Source: CAVVXX01 sp052389895 (GTDB lineage Bacteria; Pseudomonadota; Alphaproteobacteria; Micropepsales; Micropepsaceae). From it: DNA of 49,737 nt. This document shows, one piece after another, positions 6,503 through 15,058 of this stretch; position 1 is the stretch's first letter, and every line of letters starts with the position of its first letter. A model generated the notes under the pieces. That model was not told the origin of the DNA. It saw only the letters and a list, made by a program, of their open reading frames with translations, and ran no database searches. The stretch is taken from NCBI GenBank assembly GCA_052389895.1, contig JBQTHM010000048.1, forward strand, positions 1-49,737, given 5' to 3'. The translations under genes were made by a program, and so were the position numbers.

Positions 6503-8311
6503 AGCGAGGTTGCGCGGCTGGTCCACATCAGTGCCTTTGGCGACGGCGGTGTGATAGGCGAGTAGCTGAACCGGGAGCGCGTAGAGCAGCGGTGCGATGA
6601 AGGGATCGGCCTCCGGCACCGCGATGCTGGCCCAAGCGCCGTCGCCAAAGCGTGCCAGCCCCTTCGCATCCGAAATGAGCAACACGCGGCCGCCGCGTGC
6701 CATCACCTCCTGCGCGTTGGAGGCAGTCTTTTCGAACAACGCATCCGACGGCGCAATCACAATCACGGGGACATTCTTGTCGATCAGCGCGATGGGCCCG
6801 TGTTTCATCTCTCCGGCGGCGTAGCCCTCGGCGTGAATGTAGGAAATCTCCTTCAGCTTGAGCGCGCCTTCCAGCGCCAGCGGAAAATGCACACCGCGGC
6901 CCAGATAGAGTACGTCGCGGGCGCGGGCGAGCTCGCGCCCCAGCGCCTTGAACTCGGAGTCCTGCGCCAGCATCTTCACCATGTGACGCGGCGTTTCGAG
7001 CAGCGCGGAACAAAGCCGGCGCCCTTCCGCCGCGTCGATCCTGCCGCGGACACGCGCCGCCGCAATCGCCAGCGCAGCCAGCACGGCAAGCTGGCACGTG
7101 AACGCCTTGGTGGAGGCCACCCCGATCTCGGGACCTGCGTAAGTGGGAAAAACGATTCCGGCCTCGCGCGTCATCGTGCTTTCGGCCGCGTTCACGATGG
7201 CCGCCGTTTCCTGGCCCGCGCGTTTTGCCTCGCGCAGCGCCGCCAGCGTGTCCGCCGTTTCGCCCGATTGCGAAATGTACAGGCAGAAGCCGTCTTTGGG
7301 ATAAACCGGCTCGCGGTAGCGCAACTCGGAGGCGATGTCGGCCTCTACCGGCAGCCTCGCCAGTTTTTCGAACCAGTACTTGCCGACGAGCCCGGCGTAG
7401 AACGCAGTGCCGCAAGCGGAAATCGTCAGCCGCGAGACGGAGCCGAACAGTTTCGTCGCGTCAGTGCCTGGCAGATCGACATTTGGCCCCGTCGCATCCA
7501 CATAGCGCGCGATGGTGTGGCTCACCACCTCGGGCTGCTCGTGGATTTCCTTTGCCATGAAATGCTTGTGCCCGCCCTTGTCGATCAACTGCGACGAGGC
7601 CGTGACAAGTTTCACTTCGCGCCGGGCGGCTTTGCCATGCTCATCGAGGATGCTGACCTCGTTTCCCTTGGCGATCGCGACGTCGCCATCCTCAAGATAC
7701 GAAATGCGGCTGGTAAAGGGCGCGAGCGCAAACGCGTCCGATCCCAAATAAATTTCGCCGTCGCCGTAGCCTACGGCGAGCGGGCTGCCGCGCCGCGCGC
7801 CCACGATCAGGCCGGGATCGTCGCGGAAAATTATGGCCAGCGCGAAGGCGCCTTGCAGGCGGCGGATGGCCGATTGCGCCGCAGCGGCAGGCGCCTGGCC
7901 ATTTTCGAGATAGTGCGTCACCAGGTGCACAGCCACTTCGGTGTCCGTTTCGGACTCGAACTGGTGGCCCTCACTCATCAACTCGTCGCGCAGCTCGCGG
8001 AAGTTTTCGATGATGCCGTTGTGCACGAGGGCCACGCGCGACGAGGCGTGCGGGTGCGCGTTGCGCTCGGTGGGCGCACCGTGTGTGGCCCAGCGCGTAT
8101 GGCCAATGCCCGTCGTGCCATGCAATGGATGCTTGGCGAGGACCCGCGCAAGCTCTGCCAACTTGCCCGGGCTGCGGCGGCGCTCGATGCGGCCGCCGTC
8201 GAGCGTGGCGATGCCCGCCGAGTCATAGCCGCGATACTCGAGCCGCTTCAGCGCCTCCAGAATTACGGGCGCCGCGTCGATCTTGCCCACTATGCCGACG
8301 ATGCCGCACAT
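6482..8311 (-). CDS. glmS: glutamine--fructose-6-phosphate aminotransferase (isomerizing)
   Basis: Makes glucosamine 6-phosphate from fructose 6-phosphate and glutamine, the first committed step to UDP-GlcNAc for peptidoglycan and LPS. 609 residues: an N-terminal class II glutaminase with catalytic Cys after the initiator Met (MCGIVGIVGK), a HTRWATHG motif, then two SIS sugar-isomerase domains (SACGTAFYAGLVGKYWFE; YISQSGETADTL; LGRGVHFPLALEGALKLKE), and the usual C-terminal DVDQPRNLAKSVTVE. The stop of glmS is followed within one base by the glmU start side, so the pair is likely cotranscribed with glmU first. The 3' end is the site of two tandem cassette insertions, so the terminal codons may be chimeric. 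Confidence 0.98.
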   Translation of the reverse strand: MCGIVGIVGKIDAAPVILEALKRLEYRGYDSAGIATLDGGRIERRRSPGKLAELARVLAKHPLHGTTGIGHTRWATHGAPTERNAHPHASSRVALVHNGIIENFRELRDELMSEGHQFESETDTEVAVHLVTHYLENGQAPAAAAQSAIRRLQGAFALAIIFRDDPGLIVGARRGSPLAVGYGDGEIYLGSDAFALAPFTSRISYLEDGDVAIAKGNEVSILDEHGKAARREVKLVTASSQLIDKGGHKHFMAKEIHEQPEVVSHTIARYVDATGPNVDLPGTDATKLFGSVSRLTISACGTAFYAGLVGKYWFEKLARLPVEADIASELRYREPVYPKDGFCLYISQSGETADTLAALREAKRAGQETAAIVNAAESTMTREAGIVFPTYAGPEIGVASTKAFTCQLAVLAALAIAAARVRGRIDAAEGRRLCSALLETPRHMVKMLAQDSEFKALGRELARARDVLYLGRGVHFPLALEGALKLKEISYIHAEGYAAGEMKHGPIALIDKNVPVIVIAPSDALFEKTASNAQEVMARGGRVLLISDAKGLARFGDGAWASIAVPEADPFIAPLLYALPVQLLAYHTAVAKGTDVDQPRNLAKSVTVE

Positions 8312-9643
8312 CTATTTTCCTTTGCCCTTGCGCGCGCGCAACTCCTTGGCGCGGCCCTTCTTCGTTTCCTGGCGCGCGCGGCCGAAAACGAGTGCATCGC
8401 CTTCGACATCTTCCGTGACAACACTTCCCGCCGCCACATAGGCGCCGTCGCCCAGCTTGAGCGGCGCCACCAGCGTGGCGTTGGAGCCCACGAATACTCC
8501 CTTGCCGATGTTGGTTTTCGTCTTTCTGACGCCGTCGTAATTACACGTAATGGTGCCCGCGCCGATGTTGCTGCCCGCCCCCACGCGTGCATCGCCGAGA
8601 TACGCCAGATGGTTGGCCTTGGCCCCTTCCTCGACGCGCGAATTCTTCACCTCGACAAAATTGCCGATATGGGCGTTTGCCTCGAGCACCGTTCCAGGCC
8701 GCAGCCGCGCAAACGGGCCGACGATCGCGCCGGCACCTATCTCTGCGCCCTCGATGTGGCAGAAGCTGCGAATCTCGGCGCCCTTGCGCACGCGCACGCC
8801 CGGGCCAAACACTACGAACGGGCCGATCGCGACATCGGCTTCGATTTCGGTATCGGCGGAAAGATACACGGTTGAGGGATCCATGAAAGTAACGCCCGCA
8901 TCCATCAGCTCGCGGCGGCGGCGCTCCTGGAAGGCCGCTTCCGCTTTCGCCAAGTCGCTGCGCGAGTTCACGCCGATCATCTCCCCCGCATCCGCTTCGG
9001 CGAAGGTGCATTTGAGCCCCTGCCCGCGCGCCGCGGCAATGACATCAGTCAGATAATACTCGCCTTGCGCATTGCGGTTGCCAACCGATTTGAGCAGGGA
9101 GAACAGCGTTTCCGCCTTCGCCGCCAGCGGCCCGGAGAAACATAGCCCGATGCGCCGTTCCTCGGCACTGGCGTCCTTGTGCTCAACGATGCGTTCGAGC
9201 GCATCGCCGCGCGTCACCATGCGCCCATAGCCGGTTGGGTCGGCGGGACGAAAACCCAGCGTGGCTATGTCGGCATGGCCGAGCCGCGCAACCAGCGCTT
9301 TCGCCGTCGCGGATGTCACCAACGGCGCATCACCGAAGAGAACCAGGACGTTTCCGGAGTGGTGCTGCAAAGCCGCATCGGCAGACATCACGGCATGGCC
9401 GGTGCCCAGTGGCGCGTCTTGAATGGCGACGCTTGCGCCGCATTCTTTGGCGAGAGCCCCGATTGCGTCCTCACCATCGCCCGCAACGACAACGATGCGT
9501 TCGGCGCCAAGAGACTGCGCGGCGACGAGCACGTGCGCCAGCATCGGACGGCCGCCAATCGCGTGCAGCACCTTTGGCCGCGCGGATTTCATCCGCACGC
9601 CCTTGCCCGCGGCGAGAATGACAACGGCAAGCCCGGCGCTCAT
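8312..9643 (-). CDS. glmU: bifunctional UDP-GlcNAc pyrophosphorylase / glucosamine-1-phosphate N-acetyltransferase
   Basis: Acetylates glucosamine 1-phosphate and then uridylylates it to UDP-GlcNAc. The N-terminal domain has the nucleotidyltransferase signature LAAGKGVRMKSARPKVLH, with Val where Thr is common. Further motifs are GTGHAVMSAD, LFGDAPL and EYYLTDVIA. The C-terminal half is a left-handed beta helix of hexapeptide repeats (IGAGAIVGPFARLRPGTVL), followed by HLAYLGDARVGAGSNIGAGT and NYDGVRK with the acetyltransferase residues. 443 residues is normal for alphaproteobacteria. It is immediately upstream of glmS in the same direction, so two consecutive pathway steps form one operon. Confidence 0.97.
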   Translation of the reverse strand: MSAGLAVVILAAGKGVRMKSARPKVLHAIGGRPMLAHVLVAAQSLGAERIVVVAGDGEDAIGALAKECGASVAIQDAPLGTGHAVMSADAALQHHSGNVLVLFGDAPLVTSATAKALVARLGHADIATLGFRPADPTGYGRMVTRGDALERIVEHKDASAEERRIGLCFSGPLAAKAETLFSLLKSVGNRNAQGEYYLTDVIAAARGQGLKCTFAEADAGEMIGVNSRSDLAKAEAAFQERRRRELMDAGVTFMDPSTVYLSADTEIEADVAIGPFVVFGPGVRVRKGAEIRSFCHIEGAEIGAGAIVGPFARLRPGTVLEANAHIGNFVEVKNSRVEEGAKANHLAYLGDARVGAGSNIGAGTITCNYDGVRKTKTNIGKGVFVGSNATLVAPLKLGDGAYVAAGSVVTEDVEGDALVFGRARQETKKGRAKELRARKGKGK

Positions 9644-9932
9644 CCGTCTGCTGACAAACCTTTCCGCTAATCCGCTTGTCCCCTAGGCAACAGCATGACA
9701 AGCGTAAATTGAAGAATTGTTTCCTATTCTTTCCCTTTGGCCGGGTTGCGGCCTATTTGCGGCGATCTGCCGGCGCGCAAATCCGCAAACAGCGTAATTA
9801 CGCGTGGCCGCCATGCCTTCGCCGGGCGTAAACGCCTTGGGCGGACGAATGTACGCGGCCGCGATGGACCACTTCCACCTACACGCCTATTCTTTCCCGC
9901 CGGGGGCGGAGAAGCAGCGAGGAGAAGTCGCC

Positions 9933-10346
9933 ATGATTTGGCTTCGCATTGCAGCACTAGGCATTTTGCTTTCCCTCACCCAGTCGGCCGCTGGCCAGGC
10001 GCAACCAAGCGCCGCAGACTGGGCCAACGCCCAGACGGTGCAAATCGATCTGGACAGCTATTCGTTTTCGCCGAAAACGCTGCGCCTGAAACAGGGCGCA
10101 GCCTACCGCCTTCACATCGTGAATAAAGCGTCCAAAGGGCACAACTTCGACGCGCCGGAATTTTTCGCGGCGGTAACGGTTGCGCCCGACGACGCGGCGA
10201 AAGTTGCCGAAGGAAAAGTCGATCTCGCGGGTGGAGAATCCGTGGACGTAAAAATCGTCCCAACGAAGCGCGGCACGTACAAGGTCACCTGCTCGCGCTT
10301 CCTGCATGCTTCCTTCGGGATGACCGGGGAAGCCATCATAGAATGA
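9933..10346 (+). CDS. exported cupredoxin-like copper-binding protein
   Basis: 137 residues beginning with a Sec signal peptide (MIWLRIAALGILLSLTQSAAG). The mature domain has FSPKTLRLKQGAAYRLHIVN, a typical cupredoxin strand pattern. Candidate type 1 copper ligands are His70 (KGHNF), Cys120, His125 and Met130, arranged as C-x4-H-x4-M. The role could be periplasmic electron transfer or copper handling; no partner gene is adjacent. ATG at 9933 has an AGGAGAAG ribosome-binding site. A longer frame from 9804 would place a hydrophilic leader before the signal peptide and is not favoured. Confidence 0.8.
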   Translation: MIWLRIAALGILLSLTQSAAGQAQPSAADWANAQTVQIDLDSYSFSPKTLRLKQGAAYRLHIVNKASKGHNFDAPEFFAAVTVAPDDAAKVAEGKVDLAGGESVDVKIVPTKRGTYKVTCSRFLHASFGMTGEAIIE

Positions 10347-10367
10347 ATAAGGCGACCGCTGGCGCGC

Positions 10368-10397
10368 TTGACGCCCGCCGCGCCTAGGCCATATCAC
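10368..10397 (+). promoter_or_regulatory. sigma-70-type promoter of tRNA-Val
   Basis: TTGACG (10368-10373) and TATCAC (10392-10397) are separated by 18 bp and end 12 bases before the first nucleotide of the tRNA. Position and sequence fit a housekeeping promoter for a short-leader tRNA transcript. Confidence 0.6.
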
Positions 10398-10409
10398 AGC
10401 CGCCCCCTG

Positions 10410-10484
10410 GGGCGCGTAGCTCAGCGGGAGAGCACTCCCTTCACACGGGAGGGGTCGCATGTTCAATCCATGCCGCGCCCACCA
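10410..10484 (+). tRNA. tRNA-Val (anticodon CAC)
   Basis: A full cloverleaf can be drawn. The acceptor stem GGGCGCG pairs with CGCGCCC. The D arm is GCTC/GAGC. The anticodon stem CTCCC/GGGAG encloses the loop TTCACAC with anticodon CAC. The T arm GCATG/CATGC encloses TTCAATC. The 3' CCA is encoded (10482-10484). It reads valine GUG codons, frequent in a GC-rich genome. Confidence 0.95.
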
Positions 10485-10556
10485 TCCTTCGCTGCGCAGC
10501 AGCGGAGCCTGTCACGCCTTAGCCCGCAGGTCGAAGGCGGATTCGTTGCCAGCTTG

Positions 10557-11618
10557 CTATGGCGGGGCAATCGGAGCTTTCGCCCGCTGCGAGGACTGCG
10601 GCTCGGCGAAGAGTCTTTCGCGCAGTGCAGCCGAGTGCCTTTCGCTCGTGGCCGTCGCTCCATTTGCAGCGACCCACCGCGCCACGTCTTTCCAAACGTT
10701 TTCCGCCTGCAGGTCGCGCAGCAGCATGTGATAGCCGTTTGGATAGATGGCGACCCTGGCGCCGTCGAGAACGCGCGCGACCTCCTGGACAGGCTCCCTG
10801 GGGACGATCTCGTCCTTTTCGCCATAAAGGAAAAGGACGGGCGGGCTGTTGACTCTGCTCGCTGCGTCATAGGCCTCGTCCATCAAGGTGACCAGGCCGT
10901 AAACCGCGTCCACGCGCGCGCGGCGCTGATAGAACGGATCGCGGGCGAGCGCGCGCAGCATTTCCACGTTATCGGAAGGCACGCGGCGCAGTCCTTCGCC
11001 GGAAAGGCTCCACCATGGCGTCGAATGCGCCGCGAGCCACAGCGCGACGCGGTGCGTAAGCGGGAGCTTCCGCCAGCCCCATACGGCGGGCGCCGACAAA
11101 ATCACGCCTTCGACGCGTGGCGGCGACGGCGAGGCCATGGCGCTCAGCACCACGGCAGCACCCATGCTTTCCCCCAGCGCAAAAGTTGGCACGCCGGGGT
11201 GGCGCGCGCGCACCACTTCGACAAAGTCCGTGAAATCGCGGCTCATCAACTCGCTGCCCGCCCACATTCCCTTGTTGGGCGAGCGGCCGAAGCCGCGCTG
11301 GTCATAGGCATAGGTGGTGATGCCGCGCTTCGCCCACCACGAGCCCGGCATGGCGAACGCGTTGGCGTAGTCGCCCATGCCATGCAGCGCCACTATGATC
11401 GCCTTCGGTTTTTCGGCCTCCCAGCGTTGCAGGCCGAGCGCCAGGCCGTCGCGCGTGATGAAGCGGTTGCCCTCGATTGCCGGCGCGCGTGAGTCCGCGC
11501 CCAGCTGCGCAAGGCGGGGCGCACAGGCGGCGGTCAGCGCGAGCGCAAGCGCCATTACGACGATAGCGCGCGCCGCACGCGCCGGCGCAAAACCGGCAGC
11601 AGCTCGCGTGCGAACCAT
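10557..11618 (-). CDS. alpha/beta hydrolase, lysophospholipase-like, probable lipoprotein
   Basis: About 353 residues. The core has ALHGMGDYANAF (oxyanion loop), YDQRGFGRSP, the nucleophile elbow GESMG (Ser near residue 151), EKDEIVP (Asp region) and a final GYHMLL with the catalytic His: the serine-hydrolase triad in PldB/monoacylglycerol-lipase order. From 11618 the N-terminus is basic then hydrophobic and ends AALTAAC-like, a plausible lipoprotein signal with Cys32. A second start at 11555 makes a TAATG stop-start overlap with the upstream gene but would leave a very short, uncharged signal. Third gene of a coupled run with 11555-13366. Confidence 0.85.
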   Translation of the reverse strand: MVRTRAAAGFAPARAARAIVVMALALALTAACAPRLAQLGADSRAPAIEGNRFITRDGLALGLQRWEAEKPKAIIVALHGMGDYANAFAMPGSWWAKRGITTYAYDQRGFGRSPNKGMWAGSELMSRDFTDFVEVVRARHPGVPTFALGESMGAAVVLSAMASPSPPRVEGVILSAPAVWGWRKLPLTHRVALWLAAHSTPWWSLSGEGLRRVPSDNVEMLRALARDPFYQRRARVDAVYGLVTLMDEAYDAASRVNSPPVLFLYGEKDEIVPREPVQEVARVLDGARVAIYPNGYHMLLRDLQAENVWKDVARWVAANGATATSERHSAALRERLFAEPQSSQRAKAPIAPP

Positions 11619-12160
11619 GAATTGCGCTTCAGCCATGCATTGTTCCGCCAGGACGGGTGCGGCAAGGGCATAAGACGCTGGCCGTATTGGCGCCAGGCAC
11701 AAACTGTCTCATGCACGGACCTCTTCGCGCGATTTCCCAGGTGGTATCGCTGGGCATACGCCCCGATGGCAAGCACCAGCGTAAACTCCGGAGCGGCGGC
11801 GAACAGGCGATCATGCCAATTGCGCACGCATTCCGGGCGCGGAGGCAGGTCGCCGCCGTGGCCGTCGTAACCGGGAAAGCAGAAGCCCATCGGCACGATA
11901 GCAATGCGGCTTTCGTCGTAAAAGGTTTCGCGGTCCACGCCCATCCATTCGCGCAGCCGGTCGCCGGAGGGATCGTTGAATGGCAGGCCGGTCTCGTGGA
12001 CGCGGATTCCGGGCGCCTGCCCCGCGACGCAGATACGCGCCGTTAGCGAAAGCCGCACCACCGGGCGCGGCTCATGCGCGAGATGTGGCGCGCAAATGCG
12101 GCAGGCGCGCACTTCGCGAAGCAACGCGGGCAAAGGCTCGCGCTTGAGCCGCATCAGCAT
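11555..12160 (-). CDS. uracil-DNA glycosylase family protein
   Basis: 201 residues with the UDG-superfamily motif A GQAPG (47-51) followed by GLPFNDPSGDRLREWMG, and motif B LPHPSWRNN near residue 165. Cysteines CRICAPH at 20-23 recall the iron-sulfur UDGs of families 4/5, but the full four-Cys set is not evident. It most resembles the short 'UDG-like' proteins common in Proteobacteria. It may excise uracil or another damaged base; activity is inferred. It begins 3 bp after the upstream membrane-protein gene and overlaps the hydrolase gene. Confidence 0.85.
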   Translation of the reverse strand: MLMRLKREPLPALLREVRACRICAPHLAHEPRPVVRLSLTARICVAGQAPGIRVHETGLPFNDPSGDRLREWMGVDRETFYDESRIAIVPMGFCFPGYDGHGGDLPPRPECVRNWHDRLFAAAPEFTLVLAIGAYAQRYHLGNRAKRSVHETVCAWRQYGQRLMPLPHPSWRNNAWLKRNSWFARELLPVLRRRVRRALSS

Positions 12161-12163
12161 GGT

Positions 12164-13366
12164 CTAACGGCTGAAGAGAACCTTCATTTGCGGGTTTTCG
12201 CGCCGCCACATCACATTGTCGAGGAAATAGTGATGCACGTTGATAAATATCGAGAAGACAAACATGAAGAGGTAATTGCCGAAAATCTCCCGGTTATAGG
12301 TGCCGACCGCATCGAGATATTTCGGCGCCGCAACAAAGCCGAGATAGCCGAGCGCAATGCCGAGCGCGATGAAGAGCGCAAGCTGGCCGGACGCGGTCTT
12401 TGTCCACGTCTTAAGGAAACCGCCCCAATCGGCGCGCGCGGGCGGCGCGGCTTTTCCCGGCTCGGCATTCAATTGAAACCGCCACACGACCGCCAGGTAT
12501 TGCAGCGAATGGAATGTGGGCACGACCGCCAGAAACAGCGGGTGAATACGCACGAAGATGACCCACAGATAGAGCGTCACCAAATAGGAGAGCACGCCGA
12601 TCCAGGGCAGCTTGCCGCCGTTGGCCCGCCACTGCTTCCACAGGCCCGTCAGCGTCAACACGGTCGTGAACGCGGCAATAAGGCAAACCGCCTGATAGGC
12701 AGGCGTGGGAAGCGCCAGCGTGTAGTACTTCATGCCGAGGTAGCTGATCTGCTGCGAGATAGCGTGGTTAATCATCAGCCACGACACGAACCACGAGGCG
12801 TAACCGTTGAGACGCAGAATGAATTTCAGGTCCTGCGACAGCGGCATGCGCTTTTGAACAGAATCCACGACCAGGATGCCGTAGCCCTGCTTCACGTAAT
12901 GCCAGCCGACAAGAAAAAACATAAGATTGACCCCGTAGCCGAGCAGCTTGGGATCGTCGGCCATGACTGCGATGGCGAAAAACGCCGTCAACGCCGCGGG
13001 AACAAACACCGCGGCAAACAGGTAGCGCACGCGCAGCGAGTCCGGGAACAGCGAGCCGAATGCCTTTTCGCGGAAGTTGCGATAGAAAATCTGATACGAG
13101 TGAGCGAAGTGCGGCTGATTGATCAGTGTCATCAGTACGACGACCATCACGCCCTGTTGGGCCGGCGAGATGCCGTTTGGCAGCAGGACGGCGATCAAGC
13201 CGAGGATGATGACAGCCCCGCCCCCGAGCATAAGAAAGTCGGCCCACGGACCGAAAAAATAACCGGGCTTGCGTCCGGCGGCACGGACAGGCGCTGCGGC
13301 CTCAGCCGTTGGTGCGAAGCTCGCGCCGGTCGACACCGCGGGTTCCGCACGCATTACATCGGTCAT
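12164..13366 (-). CDS. polytopic membrane protein of unknown function
   Basis: About 400 residues with roughly ten hydrophobic helices. Many histidines cluster near membrane ends: NQPHFAHSYQIFYRN, VGWHYVKQGYGI, TFHSLQYLAVVWRF and the C-terminal INVHHYFLDNVMWRR. The conserved-looking His/Tyr/Trp clusters suggest a metal or haem site, but no family is recognised. The C-terminal HHYFLD...WRRENP is characteristic of a conserved bacterial group. ATG at 13366 is chosen; the frame continues to 13453 without a better site. It heads a run with the UDG-like and hydrolase genes. Confidence 0.8.
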   Translation of the reverse strand: MTDVMRAEPAVSTGASFAPTAEAAAPVRAAGRKPGYFFGPWADFLMLGGGAVIILGLIAVLLPNGISPAQQGVMVVVLMTLINQPHFAHSYQIFYRNFREKAFGSLFPDSLRVRYLFAAVFVPAALTAFFAIAVMADDPKLLGYGVNLMFFLVGWHYVKQGYGILVVDSVQKRMPLSQDLKFILRLNGYASWFVSWLMINHAISQQISYLGMKYYTLALPTPAYQAVCLIAAFTTVLTLTGLWKQWRANGGKLPWIGVLSYLVTLYLWVIFVRIHPLFLAVVPTFHSLQYLAVVWRFQLNAEPGKAAPPARADWGGFLKTWTKTASGQLALFIALGIALGYLGFVAAPKYLDAVGTYNREIFGNYLFMFVFSIFINVHHYFLDNVMWRRENPQMKVLFSR

Positions 13367-13494
13367 GTCCTGCGTCCAGGAAGAATGGCTATAATTAGCA
13401 AAATACCTGCGGCCACGTAACGATCCTTTGCCGCACCTGTTCCCGCAAGGCACGCCACATGGAACATTGCCGATTTGTCGTGATACGGTAAGCC

Positions 13495-13929
13495 GTGCTT
13501 CCCGTTAGCGGTTTTGATCATCTGAGCCTGACCTGCCGCCACGCCGCGGCGACGCGAAAGTTCTACGCATCGGTTTTGGGATTTCGCGTGAGCGCGCGCA
13601 TGCCGCAATGGGGCATGACCGAGATTTCCGCGGGCGACGCAACCATTGTTCTTGTGGATGCGGAATCGGACAGGGGTTCCTGGGCAAAATCCACGCGGGG
13701 CGCCGGCGAAAACGTGCATCACTTCTGCCTGCGCCTGAAATCTTTCGACGAAATCGCTTTCCGCACGCTGCTCGCGAAGCGCGGCGTTGCGATCGAGGAA
13801 GAGCAGCGTGAAATGACGCCCAAGGGCATGGAGCACGCCTTCTATGTCCGCGATCCCGAGGGAAACCTCGTCGAGCTGCGCGGGGTAGCTGCAAGGAAGC
13901 GCCGACTCCGTTCAGGGACGCGCGGCTGA
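13495..13929 (+). CDS. VOC-family (glyoxalase/bleomycin-resistance fold) protein
   Basis: 144 residues, GTG start. It has two beta-alpha-beta-beta-beta halves: FDHLSLTCRHAAATRKFYASVLGFRVS, then VHHFCLRLKSFDEIAFRTLL, ending YVRDPEGNLVELRG. Metal ligands are likely His9, the His of VHHFC and the final Glu. The family includes lyases, dioxygenases and drug-binding proteins; which applies here cannot be told. The basic tail KRRLRSGTRG overlaps the end of the convergent small gene by 18 bp. Confidence 0.9.
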   Translation: MLPVSGFDHLSLTCRHAAATRKFYASVLGFRVSARMPQWGMTEISAGDATIVLVDAESDRGSWAKSTRGAGENVHHFCLRLKSFDEIAFRTLLAKRGVAIEEEQREMTPKGMEHAFYVRDPEGNLVELRGVAARKRRLRSGTRG

Positions 13930-14208
13930 AGCCATTTCCGCGTCGCGCGGCAGCGGCGGCACGGGCGCGCAAGTCCAGAGCATTGGGGATTCCTCTATGG
14001 GGGGGGAAATTTCCGTATCCCGCCGCCGGTCGCGCGCGGCCGGGGACGCGGCGACCTCCGCTTCGCCATAAGACGATGCCGCAGGGGCGCTTGCGTCGCG
14101 CAACGGCGCGGCGCTTGCGGGCTTGACGTCGCACGTTGCAACCAAGAGCAAGAACGCAGCGCCAAAAGTGACAAAGGCAGGGGCGCGATAATTCTGATGC
14201 GATTGCAT
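13912..14208 (-). CDS. small exported protein or lipoprotein of unknown function
   Basis: 98 residues: basic start, hydrophobic stretch AFVTFGAAFLLLVATC with a lipobox-like LVATC, then an Ala/Pro/Glu-rich low-complexity tail (APLRDASAPAASSYGEAEVAA). It may be an outer-membrane lipoprotein. No family recognised. It is divergently transcribed from the next plus-strand gene and converges with the VOC gene, with an 18-bp overlap. Confidence 0.5.
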   Translation of the reverse strand: MQSHQNYRAPAFVTFGAAFLLLVATCDVKPASAAPLRDASAPAASSYGEAEVAASPAARDRRRDTEISPPIEESPMLWTCAPVPPLPRDAEMASAARP

Positions 14209-14334
14209 GGAGGCCTCCCTCGAGAGATGCCGGCCAACGCTGACGGCCTATTTGGTCCGGCCAAGGGCGCGATTGCGGCGGCATCTGGGCGATGCTGCGC
14301 CGGAGCCGCGACGCGTGCGTGCTATAAAGTTCCG

Positions 14335-14874
14335 ATGGCGGAAAGAAGCGCCGGTACGATAGAAATTCAAGTGGAAGAGATCGCGCAGCTCTTCGACATG
14401 CTGGACCCCTATCCGTTCCGGGAGCGCGATCTCGACAAGAACGCCGAAGAATACATCGTGAGCTGGGCGCGCGAGTTTCCCCGGCAGGCCCCCTTGCGCA
14501 TACGCATCCACCTGCCCAGGAGCGAAGCGGAGAAACCCGCGGCCCGCGACGTCAGCCAGGCGCTGGCGCGCTATTTCGCCTATCGCGCGGAGGCCGAGAC
14601 GCGGGAGCTCAAGGAATTGTTCCGCATCGGGCGGCGCTCGCTCGCCATCGGCATGGCGGTGCTGGCGGCCTGCGTCACGGCTGGGCGCCTTGTCGTGCAG
14701 TCCGTGGGAACGACGCAGCTGAGCCTTGTGCTGAGCGAGAGCCTGCTGCTTCTGGGATGGGTTTCCAATTGGCGGCCCATCGAGATCTTCCTGCACGGCT
14801 GGTGGCCGATCGCGCGCAAACGCGACCTCTACCGGCGGCTGGCAGCGGCCACAATAGAGTTGGCCCCGCGTTGA
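14335..14874 (+). CDS. conserved small membrane protein of unknown function
   Basis: 179 residues. The soluble N-terminal half has FDMLDPYPFRERDLDKNAEEYI and SWAREFPRQAPLRIRIHLP. Two hydrophobic segments follow (SLAIGMAVLAACVTAGRLVV and LSLVLSESLLLLGWVSNW), then GWWPIARKRDLYRRL. The pattern of an acidic cytosolic domain plus a hairpin of two helices recurs in alphaproteobacteria, but the role is unknown. ATG at 14335 is chosen; 14197 would add a low-complexity leader. Confidence 0.75.
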   Translation: MAERSAGTIEIQVEEIAQLFDMLDPYPFRERDLDKNAEEYIVSWAREFPRQAPLRIRIHLPRSEAEKPAARDVSQALARYFAYRAEAETRELKELFRIGRRSLAIGMAVLAACVTAGRLVVQSVGTTQLSLVLSESLLLLGWVSNWRPIEIFLHGWWPIARKRDLYRRLAAATIELAPR

Positions 14875-15058
14875 ACGCGGGCGCCGGGGCCGCTTTCACG
14901 GCGGCGCGCCATCCGGCTCGACATCACGCGGCGAAGGATGGATGATCCGGCGCCCGTGATTGCGAAAAGCCGCGGGCTGACAAGATCATAGGTGGACGTT
15001 GGGACCCGGAGGCATTATCCGGGTTTGGTGCGGCTAGCCGCCAGGAGCGAGGAGCAAC

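Noticed and set aside
6800..8875. A 691-codon open frame on the plus strand over glmS and glmU
   Set aside because: It is exactly antisense to two strongly conserved genes and has no recognisable fold. Long antisense frames are expected in GC-rich DNA.
8290..9740. A glmS ribozyme or riboswitch upstream of glmS
   Set aside because: glmS follows glmU directly with no leader; the ribozyme is known from Gram-positive bacteria and nothing similar is seen.
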